In this document: positions 46,255 through 56,382 of the stretch, piece after piece
Layout of the letters: each line of letters begins with the position of its first letter
Numbering within the stretch: position 1 is the stretch's first letter
Source: Pelagomonas calceolata
Taxonomy: Eukaryota > Sar > Pelagophyceae > Pelagomonadales > Pelagomonadaceae
Reading direction: 5' to 3'
NCBI GenBank assembly: GCA_918797485.1
Contig: CAKKNE010000001.1
Location: forward strand, 682,001 to 746,000
Length of the DNA: 64,000 nucleotides
Notes under the pieces: generated by a model
Seen by the model: the letters and a program-made list of their open reading frames with translations, nothing else
Database searches by the model: none
Told to the model about the DNA's origin: nothing
Position numbers and translations under genes: made by a program

Positions 46255-49046
46255 ATGGGCGTCCCCGCCTTCTTCCGCTGGCTCGCGAACCGCTACCCGT
46301 GCGTGATGTTGGACTTGCTCGAAGGGAAGGAACGAGGAGAATTTGATAGGAGCACGAACGCTTCATTAGTCAAGGAGACGAGCGGCGACTTCGCGCGCTG
46401 GGTGCAAGTAGACAACCTGTTTATAGACTGCAACGGCGTCGTGCACCCGTGCTGTCACCCGGAAAACGGCGCGCCGCAGCCTAAAAGTGAACGGGAGATG
46501 CTCGACAACGTCGGCAAGTACTTGGATCGACTCGTCGCCGCGGTGCGACCTACGAAGTTAGTCTACCTGGCTCTGGACGGCTGCGCGCCGCGCGCGAAGA
46601 TGAATCAACAGCGCGAACGTAGATTCTGTAGCGCGCGGGAAGCCGAGGAAAGTGAGCGGGCCCTGGGCTTGTTACTGAAGAGGCAGGGGCACAAACCGTC
46701 CACAAAACAACGGTGGGACCACAACGCGATCACGCCCGGGACCCCGTTCATGGATTCACTGGCGTCGTATTGTCGGACGTGGGCTGCAAAGGCGGTGGCG
46801 CGGCAGCCTTCTCTTAGAGTTATTATAAGTGACGCGTCGACGCCGGGCGAGGGCGAGCACAAGATCATGGACCACATCCGGCGGTGCGGCGGCGAAGAGG
46901 AAAGGCACGCGGTGTGCGGTCCGCGACTCAGTGTTGTGAATGGACTTGAACTTGATCCGGTGGCGGCGATGGCGTCCCACGTCGCAGCGACGCCGTCGGC
47001 GTGGTCGCGTGGTCGCGTGGTTGCGTCGATGGCGTCTTCGCGAGACCACGCCGCCTCGGCGCCGTCGGCGCGGTCGCGAGAGCGTCGACGCGTTTCTGTG
47101 CCATCTTGGCGTCGCGTCGACGCCGTCGAGGCGCGCGCCAGAGCGTGGGAGAGCAGGACAGGCACGCCATCGTGCCGTCAGGGCGAGCGAGAGAGAGAGA
47201 GCACGCCAAGACGCCAGGGCGCGAGCACACGACAACAAAAAACAACGCAGGCCAGGACGCGGACCTCATGTTCCTGTCGCTAGCCTTACATGCGCCGCGA
47301 GTTTATGTGTTGAGGGAACGAGTACAGACGGGTCGAAGCAAGTCCACGGGCCCGCCGCGACTCCAGTACTTATCGGCCCAGAGGTTAAGACATTGCTTAG
47401 TGAGGGACCCGGGCATCAACGGCCTGTGCACGCAGCAACTAGATCCGCGGAACAAACTATCGAGGTTCGAGCGCGACGACGAGCGTTTACTGGATGACTT
47501 CGTACTGCTCTGTTTTTTTGTGGGAAATGATTTCTTGCCGCAGTTACCGTGTCTCAGCATACCGGACGGTGGTTTAGATTTGTTGCTAGCGTTGTACTCG
47601 AGAGCTTTACCGCGAAGCTTGGGGGGCTACCTCACCGACGACGGCGGCGAGCGCGGCTACGCCTGCGGCGCCGGCCGGGTCCACGTGAAGCGCGTCGCCG
47701 CTCTACTAGCTGTCATTGCGGACCTGGAACCGGAGATTTTGAGGAGGCGCGCGCGGAGGGACGCGCAAAGTTCGTCCAAACCTCGAGAACGTTCAGATGC
47801 GAAAAAAGACGCGCTGGTCGAGATGGCGGCGCGCGCCTGCGGTAAATTTGATGCTCTCTCATTGGATGATGATGAGTTGCGAGAACCATCACCACAGGAA
47901 GCGGCGTCGACGAAACACTTGGCGGAGCGAGCTATACAGAAGCACGCGGAAAAGCTCTTGAAGGAAAGCGACTTGAATGATCCCTGTATTGGGCAAAAAG
48001 GGTTCCGGGAGCGGTACTACCGGAAGGTGCTGAAGCACGGCCCGGTCAAGCGGGAAGGCGTTACTGATCGCGAGTCGGCTATCAGGGATTTGTCAGTGGA
48101 GTATTGGAGAGGTGTCAGGTTCGTGGCCGAATATTATCACCGAGGTTGTGCTTCTTGGTCGTGGTGTTATCCGTGGCACTACGCGCCTCTAGCGAGGGAT
48201 CTGGCTCGTGTAGCCTTGGAGCCTGGTGAAGGTCTTCGCAAGTGCTGCACGCGCTTTGAAAGAGGAGCACCCCTACCACCCTTGCAGCAGTTGATGTGCG
48301 TGTTACCACCGGCGTCGGCGCATTGCTGCCCGCGGGCCGCCCAGCGCCTGATGACCGATCAACACTCGCCGCTGGCCAAGTACTATCCTCGGGACTTTCC
48401 GCTCGATCCCAACGGCAAGCCCGCCAATTTGAGATGGTTGTGGGTCGCTCTCGTTCCTCCTATTGATGTTCAGGTGGTGGCGTCGACCTTTGCCTCACAA
48501 ATCCAACCTACTCTGACACCCGACGAGCGGCGGCGGAACAGAAATGGCCCGGCCGAACTCGTTTGTGCCATCCCGCCGAATGCTGGTAGCAATTGGGTGG
48601 CCCTGGCCGAGTCGGACCCGTTGCAAGGTTCGGTCCGACTGTTGGACCACGTGAGGGTGGCCTACCGACCGCCCGAAATGGCGCCGAACGAACCGCCCTA
48701 CCAATTTGGTGGAGACGCCACCGAAGATCTACTGGCCGACCCGCGACTCTACCAGAACCAGGGCCGGGCGCCGCGCCTGCCCATCGGGGACGAAGCGTTT
48801 CGGAAGGCCATGGCGGATGTGGACGCCATGAGCAGGAGAGGCGGCCGGCCGCCGGCCGTCCCGGTGCCGCACAAGGTCGTGCCCTGTCGCTACTTCCTGC
48901 AGGGGAAATGTCATAGAGGTGCGGCGTGCACCTTCAAGCACGTCCGGCCGGACGGCACCGAGGTCTGCGCGCCCGTGAAAACGGCGCCTCCACCTCCTGT
49001 GGTCAAGGTGCTCAAGAAGCCTCAACCGCCGCCGGCTGGTCCCTAG
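46255..49046 (+). CDS. XRN-family 5'-3' exoribonuclease with C-terminal CCCH zinc finger, 2 exons
   Basis: 819 residues; exons 46255-46918 and 47251-49046. Degrades 5'-monophosphorylated RNA. N terminus MGVPAFFRWLANRYP, FIDCNGVVHPCCHP, LALDGCAPRAKMNQQRERRF, the acidic cluster IISDASTPGEGEHKIMDHIR, and GQDADLMFLSLALHAP restored by splicing; later LCFFVGNDFLPQLP, YWRGVRFVAEYYHRGCASWS then WCYPWHYAPLA. The catalytic module is complete. The C terminus adds CRYFLQGKCHRGAACTFKH, a CCCH finger, followed by a Pro-rich tail. I know of no XRN1 or XRN2 with this finger; it could aid RNA binding. The protein is short for a cytoplasmic XRN1, so more XRN2-like. Confidence 0.92.
46919..47250 (+). mobile_element. 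Large composite introner, XRN intron
   Basis: 332 bp, the longest intron in the window. GTCCGCGACTCAGTGTTG start, several successive IE-A cores (GGCGATGGCGTCCC, GCGTCGATGGCGTCTTCGCG, GCGTCGCGTCGACGCC), a GA-rich tract, end AACAACGCAG. Confidence 0.85.
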
Positions 49047-49152
49047 TCTCTCTCGTTTTATGGATAATTTAGTTCATGTTTCAATCACGTTGTTACTTGG
49101 TGCTCTAATTTATAGACTCGGATGAGGGATAGGTTAGGATTCGTCCGTCGGG

Positions 49153-50052
49153 TCACCGCGCTTCGCACGCCCACATCTCCGGGTACCGGTACCTGTGGGC
49201 CTGCTTGATGCGCACCTCATCCCCGAGCGGTACGCCTAGGTCGGCCCACTCCTTGCGCGTGAGCGCCGGCATCGCGACCACGTCAATCTCGTTCTCGGGT
49301 CGCGTGAAGACGTCGAAGTAACGGAGGAGGCTCACCTCGAAGAGCAGGTCGGCGACCTCGTCCTGGCGGGCCACCCGCCTTGCATGCTTTTCTATCTCCT
49401 TCTGCTGCGCCGGCGACCAGGCTGGTCTGGGCTCCCAAGACGGCCGCTTCGTGACGACGCGGCAACCATTCTCGCCCATCATTTCCTGACGAACACCAGT
49501 TATGTCGGGCCAGGCGACGTAGTAGGTGGTCTCACCTCCCGGCAATTTTGTTTCGTGCACGACGGTGCCGTAGCTGACGGCGTCGTAGGGCTCGTGGGGC
49601 TCGATCCGAGTGACGTGCTGTCCGGCGACGAGGATCGCATGGCCAGACCCGGGAGGCTTCTCCTCGAGCCTTGCTCGCGCCACCACTCGTCCGTCGATGT
49701 CCTCGTGGCCGTCTACGGTGAGAGGGTCAAACCCGGCGCCGCAGCGCATATGAGTAGTCTGCTCCACAATTTTCGTGTTACCGAGGCGCTCGACGGCCTC
49801 GAGATAATTGAGCATTGAGGAAATGGTCTTTTCGGGCACGAGATACATGGTACCCCATGGTCTATCGTAGTCTATGAACGCGGCGACGCCCCGCGCCCGC
49901 GCCACGCGATCGGCGAGGCACGCAAAGAAAGCCGCATGACGCGGGTCGTCTTTCCGTGACCACTGCGATGCGGTTCCGCTCAGACGCGCCAATTCGCGCG
50001 CGCAGAGCAGGTCACAGATAGAGTAATGAGCTGCACGAGGCAAGCGGAGCAT
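49153..50052 (-). CDS. SAM-domain protein with F-box-like N terminus
   Basis: 299 residues from MLRLPRAAHYSICDLL at 50052 (frame open further upstream). N-terminal SICDLLCARELARLSGTASQ resembles an F-box helix set. The middle is unknown (YLVPEKTISSMLNYLEAVER, ETTYYVAWPDITGVRQEMMG). C-terminal DVVAMPALTRKEWADLGVPL then GDEVRIKQAHRY is SAM-like. Possibly an adaptor in ubiquitin or RNA regulation; role unproven. Confidence 0.6.
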   Translation of the reverse strand: MLRLPRAAHYSICDLLCARELARLSGTASQWSRKDDPRHAAFFACLADRVARARGVAAFIDYDRPWGTMYLVPEKTISSMLNYLEAVERLGNTKIVEQTTHMRCGAGFDPLTVDGHEDIDGRVVARARLEEKPPGSGHAILVAGQHVTRIEPHEPYDAVSYGTVVHETKLPGGETTYYVAWPDITGVRQEMMGENGCRVVTKRPSWEPRPAWSPAQQKEIEKHARRVARQDEVADLLFEVSLLRYFDVFTRPENEIDVVAMPALTRKEWADLGVPLGDEVRIKQAHRYRYPEMWACEAR

Positions 50053-50473
50053 GGTTGCCCGGCTTCCGCGCAGCCCGCCGTGCACAGCACAGCAAGGCGC
50101 TCCCGTGGGCTCGTTTCTTGCCCCCGCGGTGCCTTGCGCCCGCGCGCCGACGACGCGCAAATGACCCTCTCGCAGTCGAGGCCTTCTCGCAAGCGGCCAC
50201 GAAGAACGCGTGAGTTGACGGTACATAGCTGTCCATCGAGACGTCCGATACGGATAGGGGCACCTGCGGGCCTCCGGGCTAGTGGGATTCGCGCGACTGG
50301 AGCAGCCATCCAGCGCCGGCCAATAAAGAGCTGGGCACCGCCGGCACCGCCAGCGAAAGAGCCACAGGGCCCACGACGCCGTCGCCGCGGCGCCCAGTCC
50401 TGCCCGGTCCCGGAGACACGGGGAGCCGACACGCGTTCAAGGAGCCAAAGCTAAGGGCAGCCCTTAGTCCACC
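50053..50473. other. Divergent intergenic region
   Basis: No dyad, no gene recognised. Confidence 0.35.
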
Positions 50474-51742
50474 ATGCGCGGCTTAAGCATGGGCGCGTCC
50501 ATGCTGGACAAGCTGAAAGATGCGGGCATGACAAGAAAATCAAGACAGTCTTTAGGGAGTGCGGCGTCCGGGGGTGATCGGAGAAATAGTCTGCGGGACC
50601 GCTTGATGGGCCGGAGCTCGCAGCGCAGTTCCTTCGCGGAGATCGTCCTCAAGAAGTGGACGGCGCCCCGCGAGGCGCCGCGCCAGGCCATGATTGGTGG
50701 GGTGGAAGGGTCGCTGCGAGCCTTTGACCTGCATGTGCACCTGCTGCTCTGGAGACACGTGTCGAAGCGAGGCAACCGCATCATCGAGACGGTCATCAAC
50801 GCGTTACATGATTGTGACATGGCGTTGAGGGTTAGAAGGATGGGCTTGATGGAGGGCGACCACACGGCTGTGTTGACGGATCCCGAATGCGACGCGACGA
50901 TGGTCTGCGTTTTAGATGATTTCGACGTGTTGCTCTTAGATCAATATGCTTCTACGTTAGTTGAGGTGCTGAAGGGGCGGAAGGATTTAACAAATGTAGA
51001 GCAATTAGCGAAGGAAGGGGCGAGAGTTACTTTAGCTCTGGAGCGGCCGCAAGCAGCACGCAAGGTGACGATCATCTTCACCGGACATTCTGAAGATGAG
51101 GAGGCGACGAAGGAGGACTCCTTGTACTACCCGTACACGTTTGCTTGCGGCGTCCCGTTTATACGCCATCAGAGCGACGCGCCATCCCCACGCGCTGTCG
51201 CCGCGACCCCATCGCCACGAGGATCGCCGCGATGGCGTGCTGGTGGTAGACGTACTCTCGAGAGCACTCGATCCGAGTCGCGTCACGCCCCACGCCGTCG
51301 ACGCGTCGCGCTGACGCCATCGCCGCGCCGCAGGTGCGCGAAACGCCGAGAATACATCGCGGACCAAAAAACAAAGAACACGGGCCTCCACGAGGCCGTC
51401 GGCCACGTCATGAAGCTGTGCGAGAAGCACGGCGCCAAACCACCGGCCTACGTCGTCGAGTTACTATGCGTCCAGGAGTTCCAGGACGCCCAGGAGTGGA
51501 AGGGTAGAGGGGGGGCCGGTCGATCGAGAGCGAGCGCGGCTTCCAATGGTGATGGGCCTGGATTGTCGTTAGAAGGCGCCGAGGGCATGGAGGGCGCCGA
51601 CGCGGAAGCGCTCGCGCAGCGGATCTTGAGTCATCAACTCCAGGCGGACCAGCACTCGCTGCTGTGCCCGGTGACGCACACGCATGTGTTATGGGACGAG
51701 ACCGTGGCGGCGAAGATGTACCAGGCGGCGGCGAAGGATTGA
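50474..51742 (+). CDS. Unknown protein, 2 exons
   Basis: 357 residues; exons 50474-51138 and 51334-51742. Without splicing the frame stays open, but the added 65 residues are Arg/Ser/Pro-rich introner translation. Basic serine-rich N terminus (RKSRQSLGSAASGGDRRNSL), then helical and beta segments (FDLHVHLLLWRHVSKRGNRI, ATMVCVLDDFDVLLLDQYAS, KVTIIFTGHSEDEE) and a C-terminal helical region. No family recognised. Confidence 0.6.
   Translation: MRGLSMGASMLDKLKDAGMTRKSRQSLGSAASGGDRRNSLRDRLMGRSSQRSSFAEIVLKKWTAPREAPRQAMIGGVEGSLRAFDLHVHLLLWRHVSKRGNRIIETVINALHDCDMALRVRRMGLMEGDHTAVLTDPECDATMVCVLDDFDVLLLDQYASTLVEVLKGRKDLTNVEQLAKEGARVTLALERPQAARKVTIIFTGHSEDEEATKEDSLYYPYTFACGVPFIRHQSDAPSPRAVAATPSPRGSPRWRAGGRRTLESTRSESRHAPRRRRVALTPSPRRRCAKRREYIADQKTKNTGLHEAVGHVMKLCEKHGAKPPAYVVELLCVQEFQDAQEWKGRGGAGRSRASAASNGDGPGLSLEGAEGMEGADAEALAQRILSHQLQADQHSLLCPVTHTHVLWDETVAAKMYQAAAKD
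51139..51333 (+). mobile_element. In-frame introner, intron of the unknown gene
   Basis: 195 bp (multiple of three). Starts GTTTGCTTGCGGCGTCCCG (IE-B-like), carries several GCGATGGCGTG/ACGCCATCGCC foldback pieces, ends GCGCCGCAG. The exact donor is ambiguous (GTACACG five bases upstream is an alternative). Confidence 0.65.
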
Positions 51743-52036
51743 GGCTTGTTTTCGTTCGCGCGTAACTTTTCCTGGCTCGCGAGTAGGTTGGTTGGGGCGC
51801 GCCGGCGGCGTTTGACGCGCGTTGTTAGGATGCCTACGCTGCGGCCTGGACACTCGTACTGCACTCTCACATGTTACCTTGACCTCGGCGTTGACGTCGG
51901 CGCGGGACCAACGCCCTGCAGACGCACCGGGCGGGCGAGGGATCAGTCCCAGGCCACGCTGTCGCCGCGACACCATAACTACAAAAACACTTGGTATAGA
52001 CGTCGGGCGGGGAGGGGTAGATCAGCAGGCCGTCTC

Positions 52037-53203
52037 TCAGGCGCGCTCAGGCGTCACGACGGCCACTTGCTGCGCGCCATCCTCGGGCAGCTCGATGGAC
52101 GGACGCGACTCGTTGTACCACTTGACGAGCTTGGCGATGCCTTCACTAAAAGGTGTCTTCGGATCGTAGCCGAGCAACTCGCGCGCCTTCGAGATGTCCG
52201 CGCACGTTCTAGGAACATCACCAGGCTGCTCTGGCATAACATTTATAATCGCTTGTTTCCCGGAGTGCTCTTCGACCAATCTGATAAAATCATTCAGTCG
52301 CGTCGGTCGGCCGTTCCCGAGGTTATAGATCTGGTATCCTAGAGGTGTATCTAAGGCCCTAATAACGCCGTCCACAATGTCGTCGATATACGTATAGTCC
52401 CGCGACGACGACCCGTCGCCGTATCTATCGATCGGGAGACCTTTCGACACCTTGTCCACAAATTTGAGGGGGGCCATGTCCGGTCTCCCGCGCGGCCCGA
52501 AGACCGTGAAGAACCGGAGGCCAGCAACATTCATGCCGTATAAATGATGGTAGGTGTACGCTAGTAACTCACAGGCTTTTTTGGTGGCCGCGTACGGGCT
52601 GACCGGAGCGTCCACCGCATCCGTCTCGGAGAAGAGCTGCTTCTTGCTGCCACCGTAGACACTGCTGGAGGAGGCGAAGACGAACTTGGCGTCGTTGCCA
52701 TGCGCTTGACCTGCTAGTTCTAAGAGTCTGGTCGTCCCCTCGACGTTGGAGTGGACGTAGACGAAGGGGTCGTCTATCGACGGGCGGACGCCCGCCCTCG
52801 CGGCTAAGTGGATAACTCTCTTGGGAAATTTGCAACTCTTCTCGACCTCGGCAAGGAAGGCCTTGTCGCAGATGTCACCCTTGAAGAAGCGGAAGTTCCT
52901 TCCACCTAACTGTTCTAAGAGTTGTATGTTGGCTCTCTTCTTACTGACGTCGTAGTACTCATTAAGTTCATCGATGACTAAGACCTTCTCGCCCCGCCTC
53001 AACAAGTGTTCGGCGACGTGGGAGCCCACAAAACCGGCGCCGCCCGTCACGAGGACCGCTTCGTCGGCGTTCCAGACTTCTGGGGTGGCGACGGTCGCGG
53101 CGTCGTCGTCCGAGCTGTACAAGGTTGAGGACGGGCTGCGCGGGCCCGTCGCCGTCGTCTCGCTGGCGGTGTCGCTGAGGGAGAGGCCGATATTCGATGC
53201 CAT
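52037..53203 (-). CDS. UDP-glucuronate 4-epimerase-type NAD-dependent epimerase
   Basis: 388 residues, single exon. Extended SDR: nucleotide-binding loop LVTGGAGFVGSHVAEHLL, VIHLAARAGVRPSIDDP, SSSSVYG with catalytic Ser, YAATKKACELLAYTYHHLYG (YxxxK), LRFFTVFGPRGRPDMA, and GDGSSSRDYTYIDDIVDG. These match GAE-type UDP-glucuronate epimerases that make UDP-galacturonate for cell-surface polysaccharide. Residues 1-45 are acidic and Ser-rich; no clear membrane anchor. Confidence 0.9.
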   Translation of the reverse strand: MASNIGLSLSDTASETTATGPRSPSSTLYSSDDDAATVATPEVWNADEAVLVTGGAGFVGSHVAEHLLRRGEKVLVIDELNEYYDVSKKRANIQLLEQLGGRNFRFFKGDICDKAFLAEVEKSCKFPKRVIHLAARAGVRPSIDDPFVYVHSNVEGTTRLLELAGQAHGNDAKFVFASSSSVYGGSKKQLFSETDAVDAPVSPYAATKKACELLAYTYHHLYGMNVAGLRFFTVFGPRGRPDMAPLKFVDKVSKGLPIDRYGDGSSSRDYTYIDDIVDGVIRALDTPLGYQIYNLGNGRPTRLNDFIRLVEEHSGKQAIINVMPEQPGDVPRTCADISKARELLGYDPKTPFSEGIAKLVKWYNESRPSIELPEDGAQQVAVVTPERA

Positions 53204-53755
53204 CTTGCCCTGGTTGTTGCGACCGCGTTTGAGTCAGTGGTCAAACTGATGCTGGCTTGAATGTGCTTGTTTTGCAGTCTGCGCGCGTCGAAATGCAATG
53301 GAAGTTGCGGAGCGTGGCAAGGAAGCAACGGGCACAATGTACGACAGCGCTGCGATGCGATGGCGGCGCTCGTGCGTGTGTGCTACAGAGATGACAATGA
53401 GGCGACCGGCCAAGCTGGTTCGCCTGAGGTCAGCGCACGAGGCCCACTGAAAACCCCCAATTCAGAGCTCAGTGGCTTCTCCAGACCGCTCCGTACGCCT
53501 CCCGACGCCTCCGAGCAAAAGGCCGATGCTGACCTGGAGAACGCGCCGGCCAACTCAAGCGTCTCGCACGTGTCACGTCGATGGCGTAGAGGCTGACGAC
53601 CCCTCGGCTCTAAACGACACCCTGACGCTGCCAATGCGGCGACGGTAGTCCTCTCCACGGCCGCCGCGCTCTACCGCCGCGCGTGCACGGCACCCCAGAC
53701 AACAAGACGAAGCACGCGATTACGCAACCCCAAAAAGAAACTCACATATATCAAG
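53204..53755. other. Intergenic region
   Basis: Contains a lone introner core half (ACGTCGATGGCGTAGAGG at 53576). Small frames only, none convincing. Confidence 0.4.
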
Positions 53756-54574
53756 TTAGTCGTCGTCCAGGTCGTCCAAGTCGTCCAAGTCGTCGTCGTC
53801 GCCATAAAGCGCCGCGTCGACCTTGACGCCGTCCACAGACACTGCTGGCCTCTCCGCGTCTTCGATCAAAGCGCCGTTCTCGTCGTACAACTCGTCGCCC
53901 TCCTCGGCGACGACCTGCCGCGTGTAGTCCTCCGTCGCCTCGGCGTCGTCGACGAAGACGTCTTTTTGGACGAGATACAAATCTCTGCCAGTCAAGACGG
54001 ACTTGCCCTTCTTCTTGAGCGTCTCGGCCTTTTGCAACGCCATCTTCTCGGCCAACAAGCGTTTCGCCTTCTTCTCTTTCCACGCTTTAAAGGTTTCGGG
54101 GGTCACGGGCGTGCCCTTGACGCCCTTGTCTCGGAGCTCCTGGCGCTTCTTCTCGATGCGCTGCTCGAGCGTGAGTTCGGTCGACCCGCCCGCGGCCTGG
54201 GCCTTGGCCAGTTCGCTCTCGGCCCAGTTCTCGTCGTAGTAGTCGCCCGCGCCCCCGCCGCCGCCGCCGCCCTGCTGCGCCTTCTTCTTGTGCAGGTCCT
54301 TCTTCTTGACCGTGATCGAGAGACCTTCCGAGAATAGGGCTTTGAGCTCCATTTCTTGTTGTAATTTCGCCAATTTAGTCATCTTTTTTTTCTTCTTCGA
54401 CTCCGCATCAATTCCTTTGTTCTTGTTTTGCGTCTCTTGCACTTGTTTGCAGAACTGCTGGACCTTTTTCGACTTATTTTTGTTTTTTAACCCAAAGGTC
54501 TTGTCCACCACAATACCCTTCTTGCCTTCCTTCTGCATCGCCTTGAGCTTGTCGAGCTTGCTCGAGCCGCCCAT
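53756..54574 (-). CDS. DFRP1/ZC3H15-like protein lacking CCCH fingers
   Basis: 272 residues. N-terminal VDKTFGLKNKNKSKKVQQFC and C-terminal GTPVTPETFKAWKEKKAKRL followed by the DELYDENGAL segment match DFRP1 (Tma46/ZC3H15), partner of the translational GTPase DRG1. Between them, where the family has two CCCH zinc fingers, there is only a Lys-rich helix, a poly-Gly run and ELTLEQRIEKKRQELR. Acidic DDLDD tail. Fingers are lost or never existed in this copy, so the ribosome/RNA-binding half may be altered. Confidence 0.75.
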   Translation of the reverse strand: MGGSSKLDKLKAMQKEGKKGIVVDKTFGLKNKNKSKKVQQFCKQVQETQNKNKGIDAESKKKKKMTKLAKLQQEMELKALFSEGLSITVKKKDLHKKKAQQGGGGGGGAGDYYDENWAESELAKAQAAGGSTELTLEQRIEKKRQELRDKGVKGTPVTPETFKAWKEKKAKRLLAEKMALQKAETLKKKGKSVLTGRDLYLVQKDVFVDDAEATEDYTRQVVAEEGDELYDENGALIEDAERPAVSVDGVKVDAALYGDDDDLDDLDDLDDD

Positions 54575-55070
54575 GGTGCTCGGCGCGCGCGCGGCGGCGG
54601 CGTGCGGCCTCCAATCTCACGGCGCGGCGTCCGCGCTGCTACCGAACGCTGGAGCCGTGCCGCGTCGCCTCGCGCCGGCGCTTGTTGCTGCAAAGAGGCC
54701 TAGAGAGGCTCTCCGGCTCGGGGAGCACGCGGCGACGGGCGAGCTGTGCTGGGCGGCAGGCCGCTCCACTGATGAAGCTTACAGTGTCCGAGGAGCGGTG
54801 CTGGGGTCAGGTGGTCCTCAGCGGCCTGGGCTTGCAAAAACTCGCCGAGCTAGCGGTATGTAACATACTAGCAGACCCAACCCAAGCCCAAAAACAGCCG
54901 CGCATCCCCTATACATGCGATACGGGCCGCCGAAATCAAGCTGCGGAGCACCGCTCGTCCATACGGCAACGCGCACGGACGCTTAGAGCAGCTGGCCCGC
55001 CGCGCAGACAGAGCAACAGCCTGACCCACCTCCAGGCCGCGCGCGACGCCATCGACGCGACGGGACAGTA
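54575..55070. other. Divergent promoter region
   Basis: Holds dyad copy 9 and, directly before the ATG at 55071, an introner-like GACGCCATCGACGCGACG then GGACAG (55046-55069). Confidence 0.45.
54849..54872. promoter_or_regulatory. GCTAG...CTAGC promoter dyad, copy 9
   Basis: GCTAGCGGTATG then TAACATACTAGC. Its centre is itself palindromic (TATGTAACATA). 275 bp and 199 bp from the two divergent ATGs. Confidence 0.6.
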
Positions 55071-56147
55071 ATGTCGAGCCCAATCGACTTAACGGCCGAG
55101 GACTCCGACGTCGAGGTCACGGGCCCCCCGGTCATCGACCTGACGAAGGAGACCGCGCCGCCGAAACAAAGGAGGAAGCGCCCGCGCGACTCCGTGCGGA
55201 GCAAGGGCACGCCCATCGAGGGCGACCGCCGCCCGCGCAAGCGCCACGACGTGAGGGGAGCGACCGAGCGAGCGACGCGGAAGAAAAGGTCGCCCCCGGA
55301 CGACGGTAGAAAGCAGATGAAGCGGGACGCCGACAGCGCTTTCAAGCGGCGCGCCTTCGACGAGGCCGGGACCCTTTTTGTGAACCTCGCCGCGGCCCAC
55401 GAGGAAGCTGGTGATGATGAGGGAGCAGGCCGGGAATTAGGGAATGCGGCGGCGTGCGCCCTGAACGAAGGCAAGGAACTGGCCGCCGATAGACTATGCA
55501 CCGATGCGTTGAAACTCGCGCCGGACAATGCTGCGATTCTCCTGAGGCGAGCTCGAGTTAGAAGGGCCATGGGCAAGGATGCCGCGGCCAAGAGGGACGC
55601 CCAAGCCGCCTTCACGAAAGCCACGCCCCTCGACAAGTCTCGTACAAGTTTCATGCGCGACCTCCAGGCCTTCGGCATCGATACTTCACCAAAGGACCCC
55701 TGGGCGTCGATCCGAGTAGCTCGACTGAACGCGTCCAAGGCCTGCAAGGCGCTTGGAGTGTCCGTCGAGCGAGACGGCGAGGAGATCACGCCGCAGGCGG
55801 CGCGGGCGGCCTTCCGGAAATGCGCCGTGCGCTACCATCCCGATAAATTGCAGCAGAACAACATTACTGGGAAAGAGGCCGAGGCGGCCAAAGAAAAATT
55901 TCGCGAGTGCCGCGAGGCGGCGGATTTGTTCGCGGATGCGTCTCGCTCCAGACAGTTCCACTACAATTATGCTGTTATTGGCACTCGATTGCCAGATAAT
56001 ATCTCCGAGGAGGTCCTGGGCTACGATTCCGACCGGGACGCTCATAGAATCAGAGACCGGGCGTCGTGGCTCGAGTCGACGCGGCGGCTGCGCGTGCAGG
56101 CTCTTGGGGGGGCGGCGCCGGCGCCGCCCGCGCGTCGACGGCGTTGA
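55071..56147 (+). CDS. TPR and J-domain co-chaperone-like protein with SUMO-interaction motifs
   Basis: 358 residues, single exon. N terminus has two SIM-like clusters next to acids (PIDLTAEDSDVEV, PVIDLTKE). Basic region, then TPR helices (DADSAFKRRAFDEAGTLFVN, GRELGNAAACALNEGKELAA, ALKLAPDNAAILLRRARVRR). C-terminal J domain: TPQAARAAFRKCAVRYHPDK with the HPD tripeptide, then AKEKFRECREAADLFADASR. Similar TPR-J proteins activate Hsp70; SIMs suggest recruitment to SUMOylated nuclear targets. Confidence 0.8.
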   Translation: MSSPIDLTAEDSDVEVTGPPVIDLTKETAPPKQRRKRPRDSVRSKGTPIEGDRRPRKRHDVRGATERATRKKRSPPDDGRKQMKRDADSAFKRRAFDEAGTLFVNLAAAHEEAGDDEGAGRELGNAAACALNEGKELAADRLCTDALKLAPDNAAILLRRARVRRAMGKDAAAKRDAQAAFTKATPLDKSRTSFMRDLQAFGIDTSPKDPWASIRVARLNASKACKALGVSVERDGEEITPQAARAAFRKCAVRYHPDKLQQNNITGKEAEAAKEKFRECREAADLFADASRSRQFHYNYAVIGTRLPDNISEEVLGYDSDRDAHRIRDRASWLESTRRLRVQALGGAAPAPPARRRR

Positions 56148-56382
56148 GGCGGGTAAGTGTCTGTTTTTGTGAAGCAATGAGCTCACGAGAGGATCAAAAC
56201 CCGCGAGAATAGGCAGGGCGCTCTCCGACTTGGTTAGCCTGGTGCACAAGTACCCACAGTGATCTAGGCTACCTGAACGTCGGGCGTATAGTATCCTTTC
56301 GCACGGATCGCGCCGTAATCGCACACTCAACGAGAAACACGTAGAGACAATAAACAAACACCAAGACTGCTCTCCTTGCAAC

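Noticed and set aside
51139-51333. Arg/Ser/Pro-rich insert of the unknown protein as a real domain
   Set aside because: Its DNA matches the introner core and ends in a typical acceptor; length is a multiple of three by chance.
50474-51742. Assignment of the unknown protein to a MIF4G or armadillo family
   Set aside because: Helical pattern only; no signature residues, so left unnamed.
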